In this document: in pieces, positions 13,809 through 25,742 of the stretch
Numbering within the stretch: the first letter of the stretch is position 1
How the letters are laid out: every line of letters starts with the position of its first letter
From: Pseudopyrenochaeta lycopersici
Lineage: Eukaryota > Ascomycota > Dothideomycetes > Pleosporales > Pseudopyrenochaetaceae
Assembly: GCA_003313425.1 (NCBI GenBank)
Contig: NHZP01000048.1
Span: forward strand, 186,001-250,000
Length of the DNA: 64,000 bases
Reading direction: 5' to 3'
Program-made: the position numbers and the translations under genes
The notes under the pieces: generated by a model
Databases searched by the model: none
Seen by the model: the letters and a program-made list of their open reading frames with translations, nothing else
Told to the model about the DNA's origin: nothing

Positions 13809-15017
13809 TTAGTATTCAAAAAGCAAATCTCCAAACTGATCCAGGGCTTCTGCAAAGGAAGACCAGAAGCTGGGGTTCTCTGGTTTGCGGATAATGGTAA
13901 TGATTCTTCTTCGCGGTGTGGAAGCCGTAGTCTCGTCTGGAGGGGTCTGTGTACTTGTATCCTTTCGTACAGCGTTTTGTACAGCGTCGAGCTGGTTTTG
14001 TGAAGGAAAAGGGCCGTCATTATCAATAGTTTCCCAGCTTTCTAGGCCGAATTGCGTGGGCGCTGTATCTTCGTCGGATGAGAGTCGTGGAGGTTGTGAA
14101 TCATCGTGGAAGAGTTCTTGTTCGGCTTTATTGTAGTCTTCGCGCATGCTGAGGGAGCTGCGCATGCCTTGTCGAACGGTCCGCATTTGTCTTCGTAGAT
14201 CGTAGATGACGTCTAATTGGATACTGTTCAACGTCTTGACTTCGTCCAGTCTCATTTTTAAATCTTCAATATACTTTTTCACGCCGTCGATATATCGCCC
14301 CACTTCGGCAACATATTCTTGGTTGACCTGGGCAGATTTTGCTTCTAGATCTGCATCTGCCTTCTGGGAGTCGTCTGAGGTTACAGCGCCTTGCCCGTGT
14401 TCGGGGTCTGAGAAAAGGTGCTCATCGGTAGTCTTTGTCTGCGCTTCTGGTGCGGAGAGAAAGGATGCCATGGCCTCAAACTGCCCGACTATATACTCCA
14501 TCTGGTCCTCGTCAGGCTGCCGTGTCTGGATGAGGTTCTCGAAATGGGCTATGCATGACGAGAGCGCATGCTGCACGGGTGACGAAGAGTGGTCTGAGTA
14601 GGTGTCCCATGGCATAGGCGACAAAGCACGCTCAGTATTGCGCCGTAGTATCCGTGAGCTGTCTGGGGTGTATGGGTATTGCGGAGCGCCCTGGGCGTCC
14701 GTTGCATTGTGCAGACTGAACGACTTGGTGGGCGTATATGGCGCCGGTGCTGTGTGGGTGGTGACAGGCTTTGGTCGCGGCCGGTGGGACTCGGTAGGCG
14801 TGTCGCATCTTGCATTGATGCTCGGCAGCTCGTCTTGATGATTTGGGGGCCAGCGGTGTTCGGTGAAGGACGAGTATGCCGAGTCTGGGGCCCTGAAGGA
14901 ATCCGAGAAGCAGTCCGACCTTGGACTGGATTCACCCTCTGTCTCTGGCGGTGTCCATGGTCGTGCAAGCAGCGGCGAGTCCATGGCGCTGTCGAATCTG
15001 CGCGGTTGCTGCCACAT
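13809..15017 (-). CDS. Hypothetical coiled-coil protein
   Basis: Intronless frame of 402 aa from ATG 15017 (MWQQPRRFDSAMD); ATG 14984 is an alternative, and the frame stays open upstream to 15296 in what looks like 5' leader. The N-terminal half is Pro/Ser/Thr-rich and probably disordered (TPTKSFSLHN, PYTPDSSRILRR). A long amphipathic helix follows (QEYVAEVGRYIDGVKKYIEDL through LRRQMRTVRQGM), likely a coiled coil. The acidic tail ends with FWSSFAEALDQFGDLLFEY. No catalytic motif is visible. It is divergent from trpE with about 410 bp between them. Coding potential is good; function is unknown. Confidence 0.65.
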   Translation of the reverse strand: MWQQPRRFDSAMDSPLLARPWTPPETEGESSPRSDCFSDSFRAPDSAYSSFTEHRWPPNHQDELPSINARCDTPTESHRPRPKPVTTHTAPAPYTPTKSFSLHNATDAQGAPQYPYTPDSSRILRRNTERALSPMPWDTYSDHSSSPVQHALSSCIAHFENLIQTRQPDEDQMEYIVGQFEAMASFLSAPEAQTKTTDEHLFSDPEHGQGAVTSDDSQKADADLEAKSAQVNQEYVAEVGRYIDGVKKYIEDLKMRLDEVKTLNSIQLDVIYDLRRQMRTVRQGMRSSLSMREDYNKAEQELFHDDSQPPRLSSDEDTAPTQFGLESWETIDNDGPFPSQNQLDAVQNAVRKDTSTQTPPDETTASTPRRRIITIIRKPENPSFWSSFAEALDQFGDLLFEY

Positions 15018-15426
15018 CCTTCTCTTGCTGAAAATTGTGTCGCATAAGACTAGGGAGCTGCGGGGGGGAAGGATAACCAGAACATGCGATGCGCTCAAGA
15101 ACCGGATGCAAGACAGGCGGCTGGGTAGCTCTGCAACGGTGCCAAAAGTAGACCAAACGGGTGTGACGTGCACCAAGGCGTTCTTAGCACGAGACACGGT
15201 TGGAGGGGCTGGGCGATTTGACATCGGCCTCGCAGGCGGGGCCCGCTGCCACATCCCGGCGAGTCGGATCATCACACGTTCCGATTGGCTGGTCAATCAA
15301 CAATTCTGGCTTCAATAGACATGCGACTCTGTCTGACTCCACGACAGACAGATTTTTGTGGTCCTCGAGGGCTTTTTTGTAGCATTGCAGGGCTTGCATA
15401 GCTTTGATCCTCCACGTCTTGCAGAT
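15018..15426. promoter_or_regulatory. Divergent promoter of the coiled-coil gene and trpE
   Basis: A TGACTCC at 15334-15340 differs by one base from the TGACTCA site of Gcn4/CpcA-type activators and lies about 90 bp upstream of the trpE ATG. General amino-acid control of trpE is known in fungi; this particular site is a weak match. Confidence 0.25.
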
Positions 15427-17692
15427 ATGGCGCCTCAGGTATACCCCGCTACCCATCCAAGGCCAAACATTGAACTCAGAACTGAGCGCATCGCGTGAAT
15501 AGCTCGTTGTACAGCCATCTCTCGAGACGGTTCGGGAAGTCCTGGCTGCTGCTGCCAGTTCACCAAACCCGCCGAACCTTGTGCCCGTGTTCTCGTCGAT
15601 ACCTGCCGAGTTCTCCACGCCGTCGAGCATATACCTCAAAATCTCCGCCAAGTGAGTGTGACTCATGTTGGACTTGAATTGATAGTGGACTGCTATCGAA
15701 TATGAGCATGTCTTCTGTGAGGATGTCTTACCAGAAATATTTTCCTAGAAATTATAAGAAGACCTCGACTTAATATTGAGCTGCAGTCATACATGCGGGG
15801 CAGATGGCAGGAAGTGCTGACATGCAGTGTGCAGGGCCAAATCGAGACTATCCTTCCTCTTCGAGAGCGCTGCAACAACAGAGACAATTGGGCGATACAG
15901 TTTTATTGGCGCAGGTAGATTGTAAAGGCACCAAGATGCTACTACAACAACTGACGAGCCGGCAGACCCTCGGAAAGTCATCAAGACAGGCCCCGGCCAT
16001 GGCGAAGAGACAGACCCCCTCCCTCTTCTCGAGAAGGAGCTCGCAAAGAGCCGAGTCGCTACCGTCCCCTCTATACAATTACCGCCCATGACTGGCGGCG
16101 CGGTCGGATATGTGGGCTATGATTGCGTAAAGTACTTTGAGCCCAAGACTAGACGAGACGACATGAAGGACGTCCTGGGTGTGCCAGAGAGTTTCTTCAT
16201 GCTCTTCGACACCCTAGTAGCCTTGGATCACTTTGCGCAGGTGGTAAAAGTCATAACCTATGTCAAGGTGCCTGAGAGTCTAGAGGATCTGGAGCAGGCG
16301 TACGAGGAAGCAAAAGCTACACTGAATCGATATGTGACCATACTCAAAGACAAACACATACCTTTGCCAGAGCAAGGGCCAATTCAGCTTGGAAATGAAT
16401 ACAAGTCCAACATTGGACAAGATGGATACGAGAACCATGTCAAGCGGCTGAAGAAGCACATCAATGTTGGCGACATCATTCAGGCAGTACCTTCACAGCG
16501 CTTTGCAAGACCAACCTCATTACACCCCTTCAACATTTACAGAAATCTAAGAAACGTCAACCCTTCGCCGTATCTGTTCTTTGTCGACTGCGACGCCTTC
16601 CAGATTGTCGGTGCAAGCCCGGAGCTGCTCGTCAAGGAGGAGCAGGGCCGAATCATCACGCATCCTATTGCAGGAACGGTGAAGAGAGGAAAAACTCTTC
16701 AAGAAGATGCAGCTCTGGCCGAGGAATTGTCCAACTCACTGAAGGACCGAGCCGAACACGTGGGTTTGGACCATGGCATGCATACGTCAAACTTTAACTG
16801 ACATTTTCTCAGGTGATGTTGGTGGACCTTGCACGGAATGACGTAAATCGCGTGTGCGACCCACTGAGTACGCGAGTGGATAAGCTGATGGTTGTGCAAA
16901 AGGTACGATTTTGTTCAACAAAGTTGAGTCGAATGCAATTGGGGTCGCTGACTCAAACCAGTTTTCCCATGTGCAGCACCTGGTGTCGGAGGTGTCCGGG
17001 GTGCTGCGACCTGGCAAGACTCGATTCGACGCGTTCCGGTCGATATTTCCAGCAGGTACGTCAGAGGGTGCATAACTTGGATGAGGCGCTCACAGTGAAC
17101 AGGAACGGTGAGCGGTGCACCCAAAGTGCGTGCCATGGAACTCATCGCCGAATTGGAGAGGGAGAAGCGCGGTGTGTATGCGGGTGCGGTAGGCTACTTC
17201 GGCTACGGGTCCGTGGATGGAGATAAGGAAAGCGAGGGCGCAATGGACGTGAGTGGTCTTCGGTCCCCAAAGTGCTACAGGTGGCTGATCTACAAAGACG
17301 TGCATCGCGCTACGCACCATGCTTGTCAAAGACGGCATCGCGTATCTCCAAGCAGGGGCAAGTTTGAGAAATTCTTGCTTTTGTCACGGTACTAACAATT
17401 GGCCAGGGCGGCATTGTTTTCGACTCGGACCCATACGATGAGTGGATGGAGACGATCAATAAACTAGGTGCGTTCATTTCTTTGTTCACCAAATTTCCCA
17501 CGACTCGTTGGAAGGTGTTTGGGTGTTAGTTGACCGCTTCTTCATTTAGGCGCGAACACGCACTGCATCACCTCAGCTGAAGAGAAGCATCTGGCCGAGC
17601 AGACAGACGGCGAGGGCGAGGCAGCATCAGGCCAGACGTCGACTGCACCACGCGGCGATGCGGCGACGCGCATCTCTGTTGCGGCTGGGTAA
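15427..17692 (+). CDS. trpE: Anthranilate synthase component I
   Basis: Converts chorismate plus ammonia (delivered by the glutaminase domain of the fungal TrpC-type partner) to anthranilate, the first step of tryptophan synthesis. Ten exons: 15427-15438, 15515-15651, 15835-15914, 15966-16759, 16813-16902, 16962-17055, 17103-17248, 17298-17357, 17407-17467 and 17550-17692; 538 aa, normal length. The first exon encodes only [12 protein letters not shown] matches the regulatory (tryptophan-binding) segment. Chorismate-binding blocks include [62 protein letters not shown] and GYFGYG. Intron 17358-17406 is GC-AG (donor GGG|GCAAGT); no GT donor there preserves the conserved [11 protein letters not shown] frame. 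No amidotransferase domain is fused, as usual in fungi. Confidence 0.93.
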
Positions 17693-18713
17693 GGTGCTGA
17701 GCCACAGGAGGCGGCGTTGGTGTTGGAGGGGGTGGGCGCCTGATTGGCAGGCCAACGGCCGATGGATGCGACGAGATCTGGAACCAGATGGACGCGCCCA
17801 CGCCTTGACGGCGCGGGGAAGCGAAATCAGAGATGCAGGCCTGTGAAACGAAATGAGAGGCACTGTAAATGGCCGGGGCACGGAAATGGCCCAGATTTAG
17901 CAAGGCTATCTTGAACGTCACTCCTGCTGGCGCTGCTTGGTGTAAACAAGATTTGATTAATTTTGGTTGTGATTTCCCGCGGGCTTTTTGAGGTAGCACA
18001 TTGCGCCGGCGCGAAAGGGCAGAGAGTAGGGTTGCACGGAACCTGATGCCGTGTTGCGTGCAAAGTTTTTGGGAGGTCGGGCATGACGCAGTGGGTGCGT
18101 GTGGCGGGTTGCGAGGACAACTTGGTCGCAGTGCAGCGCGAGTGAGGTGTACGTGCATGAGGCTCGGATAGTTGGTACCCTTGGCCAGCTGTACGGCGGC
18201 GGTGGCACTGGTGGCTACATCATCGCAAACCTTGGGGTGGCCCATTCAGGCGCACTACGGCTCCATGTGCCCTAGAGTCAGCGAGGAGACTGCCATTGAC
18301 CAATCATACGGCATGGGACCCGCCGTGGTCGCTTCTGTTCCTTGGTTTAGCGGCGATCGTGCCTGGGTTCTCTGGAGCTCACATCCCTGCCGCAAACGTC
18401 CGTCACCAGCCTCTCACTCCTCTGGCCCCGCACGGCGACAGCCCATCAAACCAGATGCTGGGCAGGAGCAGGAGCCTCCTTCACTGCTGGCACCCCCTCC
18501 CGCCAGCCACGGATCCTCGCAGATATAAACTCGGACTCCCCTCTGATCGTCTTTCTCTTTTCATCTGCTTATCATCAAACCGCCCACAAAGACCCTTGAC
18601 GCCTAGTCTATCGTCGAAGCTTCCTCTTAATATCCTAATCAAGCTTCTAGCTCCAATATCTTGCTCTACCCCCTTTTCTCTCCCATACACACACATACAT
18701 ATCCAACATCAAG
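17693..18713. promoter_or_regulatory. Spacer and CFEM gene promoter
   Basis: GC-rich spacer with a 225-codon minus frame (17568-18245) overlapping the trpE 3' end; I take that as chance. A TATAAA at 18524-18529 followed by CT-rich sequence (about 18540-18670) and ATG 18714 looks like a strong fungal promoter with a leader of roughly 150-180 nt. Confidence 0.5.
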
Positions 18714-19641
18714 ATGAAGTCCTTCGCCATCCTCGCCACCGCAGCTGGTGTTGCTGTTGCCCAGAACCTTGGTTCTTGCGCCGTATGTGACCCTGTTGTC
18801 ACTCGTCTGGTCCAATTGAATCGTGCTGACTCCATTCCAGCAACTATGTGTCAACAACATGGCCACCATTGCCAACACCCAATTTAGCTGTGCCGCCGGA
18901 GACGTTGCCTGCTTCTGCAACCAGTCCAACTGGGCTTACGGTGTCCGCGACTGCTCCGCCCAGGCTTGCCCTGCAGATCAGGCTGCTCAGGCCGTCCAAT
19001 GGGCTGCCAGCCAGTGCAATGGTAAGTCTATGTTAGCACCATAGTGTTGGACTCCTCACTGACTGTCTCCAAGGCGTTGCTCAGTCCGCGACTGGCTCTC
19101 CTCTTGCTGCCATTCCCATCCTGACTTCGGCTGTTGCCGGTGCTTCCCAGGCCGTTGCCTCTGGCGCTTCGCAAGCCGCTTCAGCCGCTTCAGGTGCTTC
19201 AGGTGCTTCCGATGCCGCTGCCCAGAGCACTGCCGTCACCACGGTTCCTCTCGTAGCCACCATCACCAACTCGGCTGGCAGCGTCGTCACCACCACCACC
19301 GGTTTCAGCACCGCCTACAGCGCCCTCACCGGAAGCGCTGCCAGTGACGCTTCCGCAATTGCCTCGTCGCTCTCCAACGCCGCTTCTTCATTGGCCAACG
19401 ACGCCTCATCTGTCGCTGCCTCTGCTGCGTAAGTTCATTGCCAACGCCTCCACTACGCTCGTGCTAATCTTGTTCCAGCTCCTCTGCCAGCGGTGCCCTC
19501 AACAGCCTTGCTTCCGCTGCTTCATCCCGCATCGCTTCCGCCACTGGCGGTGGTGCTCCCTCCAGCGCCAACGTTGCACCCATGGCCACTGCCATGCCTC
19601 TCGCTGCCGTTGCCGGCGCCGCCGCCATGTTCTTCCTCTAA
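18714..19641 (+). CDS. Secreted CFEM-domain GPI-anchored protein
   Basis: Exons 18714-18782, 18841-19021, 19074-19428 and 19479-19641 give 255 aa. A signal peptide covers residues 1-16 (MKSFAILATAAGVAVA). The CFEM domain follows directly with all eight cysteines (CAQLC, FSC, VACFC, RDC, QAC, SQC). The Asp before the fourth cysteine (GDVACFC) is the position that binds haem in characterised CFEM proteins. A long Ala/Ser/Thr-rich stalk follows, suited to O-glycosylation, and the protein ends in a hydrophobic tail (MPLAAVAGAAAMFFL) after small residues, typical of a GPI signal. Likely location is the plasma membrane or wall, with roles in haem/iron capture, adhesion or host interaction. Those roles are family knowledge, not shown here. 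Confidence 0.93.
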
Positions 19642-21238
19642 GCGCTATGCCTTTTACCCTATTCAAGGTCCTCGCTCGGCAGAGTAATGTGCATAATGGC
19701 CGATGACCTGTGGAGCGGTGACGCCGAGGATGGACTTTTGGATATCTTAATGTTTGGGTGATGACGATGATAGATTCGATACACATTTTGTGTACACAGT
19801 TTGTGTCGCATGTTTCTCTGTTTCCTAAACCTTTCCTTTGATGACTGTTTACGAGGTGGCATGATGATTACGACTCACCATGCGGGGGATAGTTTTTTAT
19901 GCAAGCGCTTTGATACCCCCTATTACGGGATTGCAGGAAGGGTTGACCTGATACTGGCGCTGGTAGATAGCAAAAATGGCCTCAATGGTAATGATACTCA
20001 CACTTTAAATCACCTTCACCTACGCCTTTGTGACTCTATGTCGATACTGGGCCATTCTGGCATCTCGCAGTACTCGCCAGGTGGGTAGCGCTGTGCCTTG
20101 GAGCGGCAACTTATTCGTCCCACATGTAATCCGAGCAAAGAAGACTACAACATGATGTCGTGAAGCCTGCTCTCCAAGGCCACGTTAACCCATTCCCACG
20201 TGGTGCAACACAGTACCATGCTACACACAGCGCCTCGAATACGAGCTCCGCTCCTTGCCCAGCCCTCTCACTCACTCACCAAATCACTCACAAAAGCGCA
20301 ACAGCAGAAAACAACCAAAATAGTAGGTAGAGTTAGCAATACGAAAAGGAAAGGACATGTAGTCAGTTTAGCCTCAGCACAGCCTCACTCTTCATCCTGG
20401 TCCAGCCCTGTCAGATTTTGTGGATCCCACCGCTGACGCACGTTTGGTCCGCGGTGCTGATGACATGCTGATCACGCCAATACGGGCGCACATGTGCACG
20501 GCTACAGGGGTGCGGGGAGGATTGCGCGGAGCGGAAGGTTGCGGGACGGACGGGGGCACGGACGCGGGTGGATGTAGCGGGGGAGAAGATAGGAGAGCGT
20601 GAGGCTGGGCTGGGTGGATGCCGCTGTTGAGCTGGGTGTTACGTTGTTTGGGGAGTGGGAGAGGGGGTGGAAGGAGGCTGGGAGGACTTTGTACTGGTAG
20701 AAGCATGCAGGTACATGGCAAGTTACATGTTACTTGTTACATGTTACGAGGAAAGACTCGAGGAATTGTCCGATAGTATGGTTTTTGAATTGTAGAACGT
20801 GAACACAATTGCATTCTTCTTCCGACAACTGCTGGGCTTGTGTTTCAGAACTGGTTTGCTTCGGTTGATGGTGGGGCAGGTGGAGCCGAGACGGGGGGAG
20901 GCTGATAATTACGGACTTTGAAATGTTGCTGCCTGCTGGTGCCTGGAAGATTGCCTGCAACACCGACATTTGTTGACCTCGTCGCCTGTATGAGGGGGAT
21001 ATAAGGCTTTCTGAAGATGATTTATCTCATAGTCTGATCTATCCCTTGTCTTAACTTTTTTCCAATCCCCAAATGCGCTGCTGAAGATATCCTTGCAAAC
21101 GTTGCGTGCTGGTGAAATCTATCCTCATCTTTTGGCCCCCACACCAAGACGTGGACCTTGACTTGAGTGCTTCTGAACCCTTTTCTTCGCCAGCTTCTAC
21201 CATCATTCATGCGAAGAAAGGTTCACTTCTCAGTCGCC
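19642..21238. other. Intergenic, no supported gene
   Basis: Short overlapping frames only, some GC-rich at 20.4-20.7 kb on both strands. CT-rich leader-like sequence near 21.05-21.2 kb precedes the next gene. Confidence 0.4.
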
Positions 21239-23861
21239 ATGACAGAAGCAGAGCATGTCCAACCATTTGCAGGCCTCCACAAAATGCATGGTGAAGTCGA
21301 CTTGTTTCGTCGACGGGCGAAAGATGCAGCAATCTCCCTCTACACAATCAGCCATGCCTGTGGCTACATGCCTGGCGCCAAAGAGGCTCAGTGCGATATT
21401 TCCAACAAATTGTTTGCTGTCGCTGGTGTCTTGTCTTGTCTGAGCTCCAATCTTCCAACGTCCGTAATTGGTGAGAAACCCTATCTTGATCAAGAAGAAG
21501 TAGACCTCATTTCCAAATGCATCACTGCATGCGCTCCAATCCTGGATAACATCGATTTTGGCGTGAAGCGAGCAGATGCCTATGTACGTCCTGGTTCTAC
21601 CCTGAGATACGAGAAGGGGTTGCATCGTCTCGTTTTCACACTAGAGGAAGCACTCAAGGCTCAGCATGTCTTGCAATCGTTTTATCACATTGCTGCCAGG
21701 ATGGCGATTAAGGCGAGAAATGAGTTCCTCGGTCGACGTGCAGAACTGTAAGTCCACTTTCACCCTGCAGAGCCCACTCTACTAACACCTTCTCCACAGC
21801 ACGGACGAGGAAACATTCGAAGGCCTCCGCCTCAGCGAGGCAATGAAACACACAAATATGCATTCTCTCAGTTCCCTCCCCTCACTAGAGATCCCACCTG
21901 AGACAGCAAATACTCCGCCGGCAAATCATCTTCAGCCACAGTGAGTAGACTATCCTGTAGCCTTCGCGCCCCTGTTGCTAACAATATCTAGATCGCATAC
22001 GATACCAATCTGGGCGCACAATCAGTGGCCGCCTTCCCAGAACAGTCTCGCAAATTATGGAGATTACCAACGCCAGATACAAGCTGTCGTCGGAGGCGCG
22101 TCGAATAGCGGTGGCGGACTGAGTTCGACAGTAGACACGAAGATTGATCTGACTGCATCTGCTCCTGGCCCTTCTTCTCAATCCGCATCCAAAGGAGAAG
22201 AGAAGGAAAACGCATCAACATCTCCAGTACTCGACTCCACCAAGACGGAAAATGGGCAACGCAACACATCCTCTACCTTTGCCCCTTTCCACCGCCTGGC
22301 CTTCCAACACCTTGAGGCCTACATTCTCCGCCCGCAAGTGGACACGGTCAAAGACACCACCACTTGGCACACCAAAATTGAGCTTCTCCACCTCGACGAA
22401 ACCGCAATAGAAGCTCATATGGCCACGCTCGGTTCTGACTACTCCATCATCAATGCGATTGGCGAGCTGCGCCCGGATCAAGTGCGTCTTATACAAGCCC
22501 GTACCAAATCTCGCCTGGGGCAGCTTCTCTCTGTTCAGCAAGGTGCACAGACAGATGTAGTAACGCAAATGGGCACTTTCTCGATCAAGCCCATTATCTT
22601 TGTGATTAGGACAGCCTCTCGACCAGACCCAGAAGAGGAGTCAGATAAGACTTTTGCTCCAGCCGTGACTGAGACACAGCAGTTGCCCATTGGCGGGTTC
22701 GGTGTCAACCTTCCACCGTTTGTCCCACCACCACCACCAGCAGCTCCTACTACATTCAACAGCTCCAATCCGTTCCAAACGAACGGTCCTATCCAGGCAG
22801 AGCGCTTCCCTATCACCACCCGCCCCGGCGACTCCGGTACGCGCTTCACGAACATTTTTGCCCTCAACGCACCTCCTGTGCAAGACCTGTCGTTCGACTC
22901 GCCAGATGCATACAAAGCCTACCTAAAAGAGCAAAGGGAAGACTGTTTCTTGGTAGAACGTGAAACCGGTAACAACACCAAACTGCAGCGGTATATGACC
23001 ATCACTACAGGAGACGACTACGCCAAGCCTCACCCAGACCGCTCTCTCGAGGAGCTAAGGATAGAAGATTGCAAGGCTGGTCGGACAGGGCCGATGATAA
23101 CCAATCTGTTTTCAAGGAGTGTTCACTATGAGAAGGATCAAGTTGGTGCGATGCCATTTGGCGGGCAGTACTTCAATCCGAAGGCTATCCCCGGTTCGAG
23201 CTTTGATGTCGTTCCCAATATCCCTCCCGAGTGGCTTGCGGCTTTGGGACGCCCATTTTCAGGCACAAGTCTGTTCGGCAAGCCAACACCATTTGGTCAG
23301 AATCAGCCATCTGGAGGTCTGTTTGGACGCCCCGCCGGGACAGGTGGACTCTTTGGCGGCTTTGGCCAGCAGAACAACACAGGTCCAAGTCTCTTTGGAC
23401 AACCTGCACCTGCAACTCAAGGCCTTTTTGGCACAGCACCTGTAGCACCGCCAGCTGGGGGATTGTTTGGACAACTACAATCAGCTCCATCAACAGGCCT
23501 CTTTGGAGCACCATCTGTCCCTACGTCGGGTGGTGGTTTGTTTGGTGCCGCACAGGCTGGCCAATCTTCGATTCCTTTCGCAGGTAGACCGTTGTTTTCT
23601 ACCTGCAGCCCGCCTCAAAACACAAATACTGCAGCTTCCACTGGAATCTTCGGTGCAGGTTATTCCTCCGCATCCGGAGGCATTGGCTTGTTTGGAACCA
23701 CCACCAACCCTCCATCTACCAACCTCTTTGGGACAACACCGAGCAACGCTCCCAACACAAAGTCGGCAAACAATAATCAATCCACGGCTCCTTCTGCACC
23801 AGCAACTACCAATCTGTTCACTTCAGCCGCAGCATCAACATCGACTCTCCCCACCTCAGCC

Positions 23862-23892
<31 letters not shown>

Positions 23893-24179
23893 CCGCCACT
23901 TCAGCAACCCAAGGCGAGCCTAATTGGCACTGTACCAAGTGCTCCACAAGCCTCATTTTCCACCCCGCAGCCGAGCAATTCGCCGGTCTCTGCGACTCCT
24001 GCAAAGGCAACAAAAAAACCACATGCTGGCTATGTGAACGCAACATCTTAGCAGCGAAAATAACAGATGCGCTGAGCAAGGTGGCAGAAGATACAACCGG
24101 GGAACAGAAGGATAAGAAGGCGGAGGAGCAGGAGGACAAGACTGAGGGGAAGGGCAAGGGGAAAAAGAGTGAGGAGTAG
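21239..24179 (+). CDS. GLFG-repeat protein with C-terminal cysteine-pair (probable zinc) domain
   Basis: Exons 21239-21747, 21800-21940 and 21992-24179 give 945 aa. Residues 1-170 are a helical domain without a family I recognise. Residues about 310-420 form a second globular region (FHRLAFQHLEAYIL to MGTFSIKPIIFVIRTAS). A Pro run and a further conserved-looking block (EDCFLVERETGNNTKLQRYM) follow. Residues about 640-800 carry 13 FG dipeptides, seven of them GLFG, in Gly/Pro/Ser/Thr/Gln-rich spacers, as in nucleoporins. A poly-Thr tract comes from an (ACA)n run. Residues about 860-905 hold C-x2-C-x16-C-x2-C-x7-C-x2-C, probably zinc-binding, and the Lys/Glu-rich tail ends the protein. No classical GLFG nucleoporin domain (autoproteolytic Nup145/Nup98 or Nup49/57 coil) is visible. 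Confidence 0.8.
23863..23893 (+). repeat. (ACA)n trinucleotide microsatellite
   Basis: A run of about ten ACA triplets inside the GLFG protein gene, encoding poly-threonine. Length is expected to vary between strains by slippage. Confidence 0.8.
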
Positions 24180-24505
24180 ATTGCTGAGTGGACTAGGTTG
24201 ACTGTAGATCAGATTGTATGAGAAATTTCTTGGATTTAGCGTGCGAGAACATGGGTTTGGCGTTTGGGGTTCACAGTATCAGGGACAATGATGGGATGGA
24301 TTATTCGGCAGTAAAGTTATGGACGCATATATGAATGAATACACCATTACGAATATGGAAGAAACTTGGTTGATATATTAACGTGAATTGAATATGGCGT
24401 CCCTACTTTTCTCAGTCATTCCAAGTGTCATTCTTCATGCTTTTGTCTATTATTACCGACCTAAAGTCTAGCGTGTCGCTGAAGATATAATTCATGCCCA
24501 TTTAT
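24180..24505. other. Convergent 3' spacer
   Basis: AT-rich 3' flanks of the GLFG gene and the convergent oxidoreductase. No gene seen. Confidence 0.5.
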
Positions 24506-25742
24506 TCACAACCTCGCCCGCGCCTGGCCGTCCCCATCGACCCTCTTGCCCTGCTTGTCGAACAAGATCTTCTTGCCTGACCTCAAACTATCCTGCAGCG
24601 CAACACCGATCCGTACAGCCTCCATGCTGCTAGTCAGATCAATGGGCACCTGCTTGTTTTCCAACACGGCATCGGTGAACTGCCTCGCCTCCTCGACGAA
24701 AGCGTGCTCGAAGCGCTCGTAGTAGTTTTGGGGGATGTCGCGGTGGATGCCAGAAGACAAGTGTGACTCCAGCAGCCCAGTGGTTGGGTTCGCGTTGACA
24801 GAGAGCTTGCCCTTTGTGCCGATGATCTCGGTCATGTCGTGCTGACCAGGCGGGTTCATGCGCGAGCTGTAAAAGTATGCAATCTGGCCGTCGTAGAACT
24901 CGACAACACCAACGCCGTTGTCTACATCACCGTGTTTTGCTAGATCGGGCTCGAGAGCTGTCACGCCGACGGCCATGACGCTCTTGACCTTTGGCAGAAT
25001 CTTGCCCTTGCTCTCGGCAGAGAAGAACCACAGTGCCAGATCGATGTCGTGGATGTTGCAGTCGACGAAGATGCCGCCTGAGAATTCTGCGTATGCTACG
25101 AAGAAGCCGGATGGGTCATACTTGCTGCAAGTGAAGGCATAGAGTCAGTGAATATCCTATATGCAGGTCGCACAGAGACTTACTCGCATGTTTGTGAGCG
25201 CAGGATTGTGGGGCGGCCAATCGAGCCGTCGAGTGTGAGGTTGTAGGCGTTGACGTAGGAGGAGTCGAAGCGACGTGAGAAGCCGCACATTACCTTCTGG
25301 TTGGGGTGGCGTGCTGCTGCTGCGAGGACGTCGTTGACCTGAAGACGGCGGTCAGCCTATATCACTGGCGTAGAGATGGTGGATGTGAGAAAAGTGGCAG
25401 AATACGTACAACTTCCAACTTTGTGCTCAATGGCTTCTCGCATAGCACATGCTTGCCCGCCTCGATTGCCTTGATTGTCTGCTCCGCATGCACAGTCGTG
25501 ACTGTTGCGACACAGACGGCCTCGAGACCCTCATGCTTCAACATGTCGTCGAAGTTGGTGTAGATTTTGACTCCCCAGGGAGCAAGATTCTCCTTCGCCC
25601 ACGCAAGTTCCTTTTCATCTGGCGTGAAAGCTGCCACGAGCTCCGCCTTTGGTGTCCGGTGGAGGAAATGGTTTGCATGGCGGGCGCCCATGCGGCCCAA
25701 GCCGGAGACGGCAACGCGGAGTCTGCGAACGGGCTGAGACAT
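24506..25742 (-). CDS. Gfo/Idh/MocA-family NAD(P)-dependent dehydrogenase (inositol 2-dehydrogenase-like)
   Basis: Exons on the minus strand 25742-25410, 25338-25184 and 25124-24506 give 368 aa. The N-terminal Rossmann fold has SGLGRMGARHANHF. CEKPLST is the family EKP motif, whose Lys is catalytic. CNIHDIDLALW preserves the D-x3-H pair used by bacterial myo-inositol dehydrogenases (IolG). The C-terminal domain carries the family beta-sheet (GVVEFYDGQIAYFYSSRM). The probable reaction is oxidation of a cyclitol or sugar hydroxyl to the ketone. It lies at one end of a group with myo-inositol oxygenase and three other reductases, which favours inositol or a downstream sugar acid as substrate. 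The exact substrate cannot be read from sequence. Confidence 0.85.

Noticed and set aside
17568..18245. 225-codon minus-strand frame
   Set aside because: Overlaps the trpE 3' exon and the CFEM promoter, low-complexity Pro/Ser/Arg composition, no domain.
21239..24179. Annotating the GLFG protein as Nup98/Nup145N or Nup49
   Set aside because: No autoproteolytic domain or Nup49/57 coiled coil seen; the globular parts and Cys pairs do not match what I know of those proteins.
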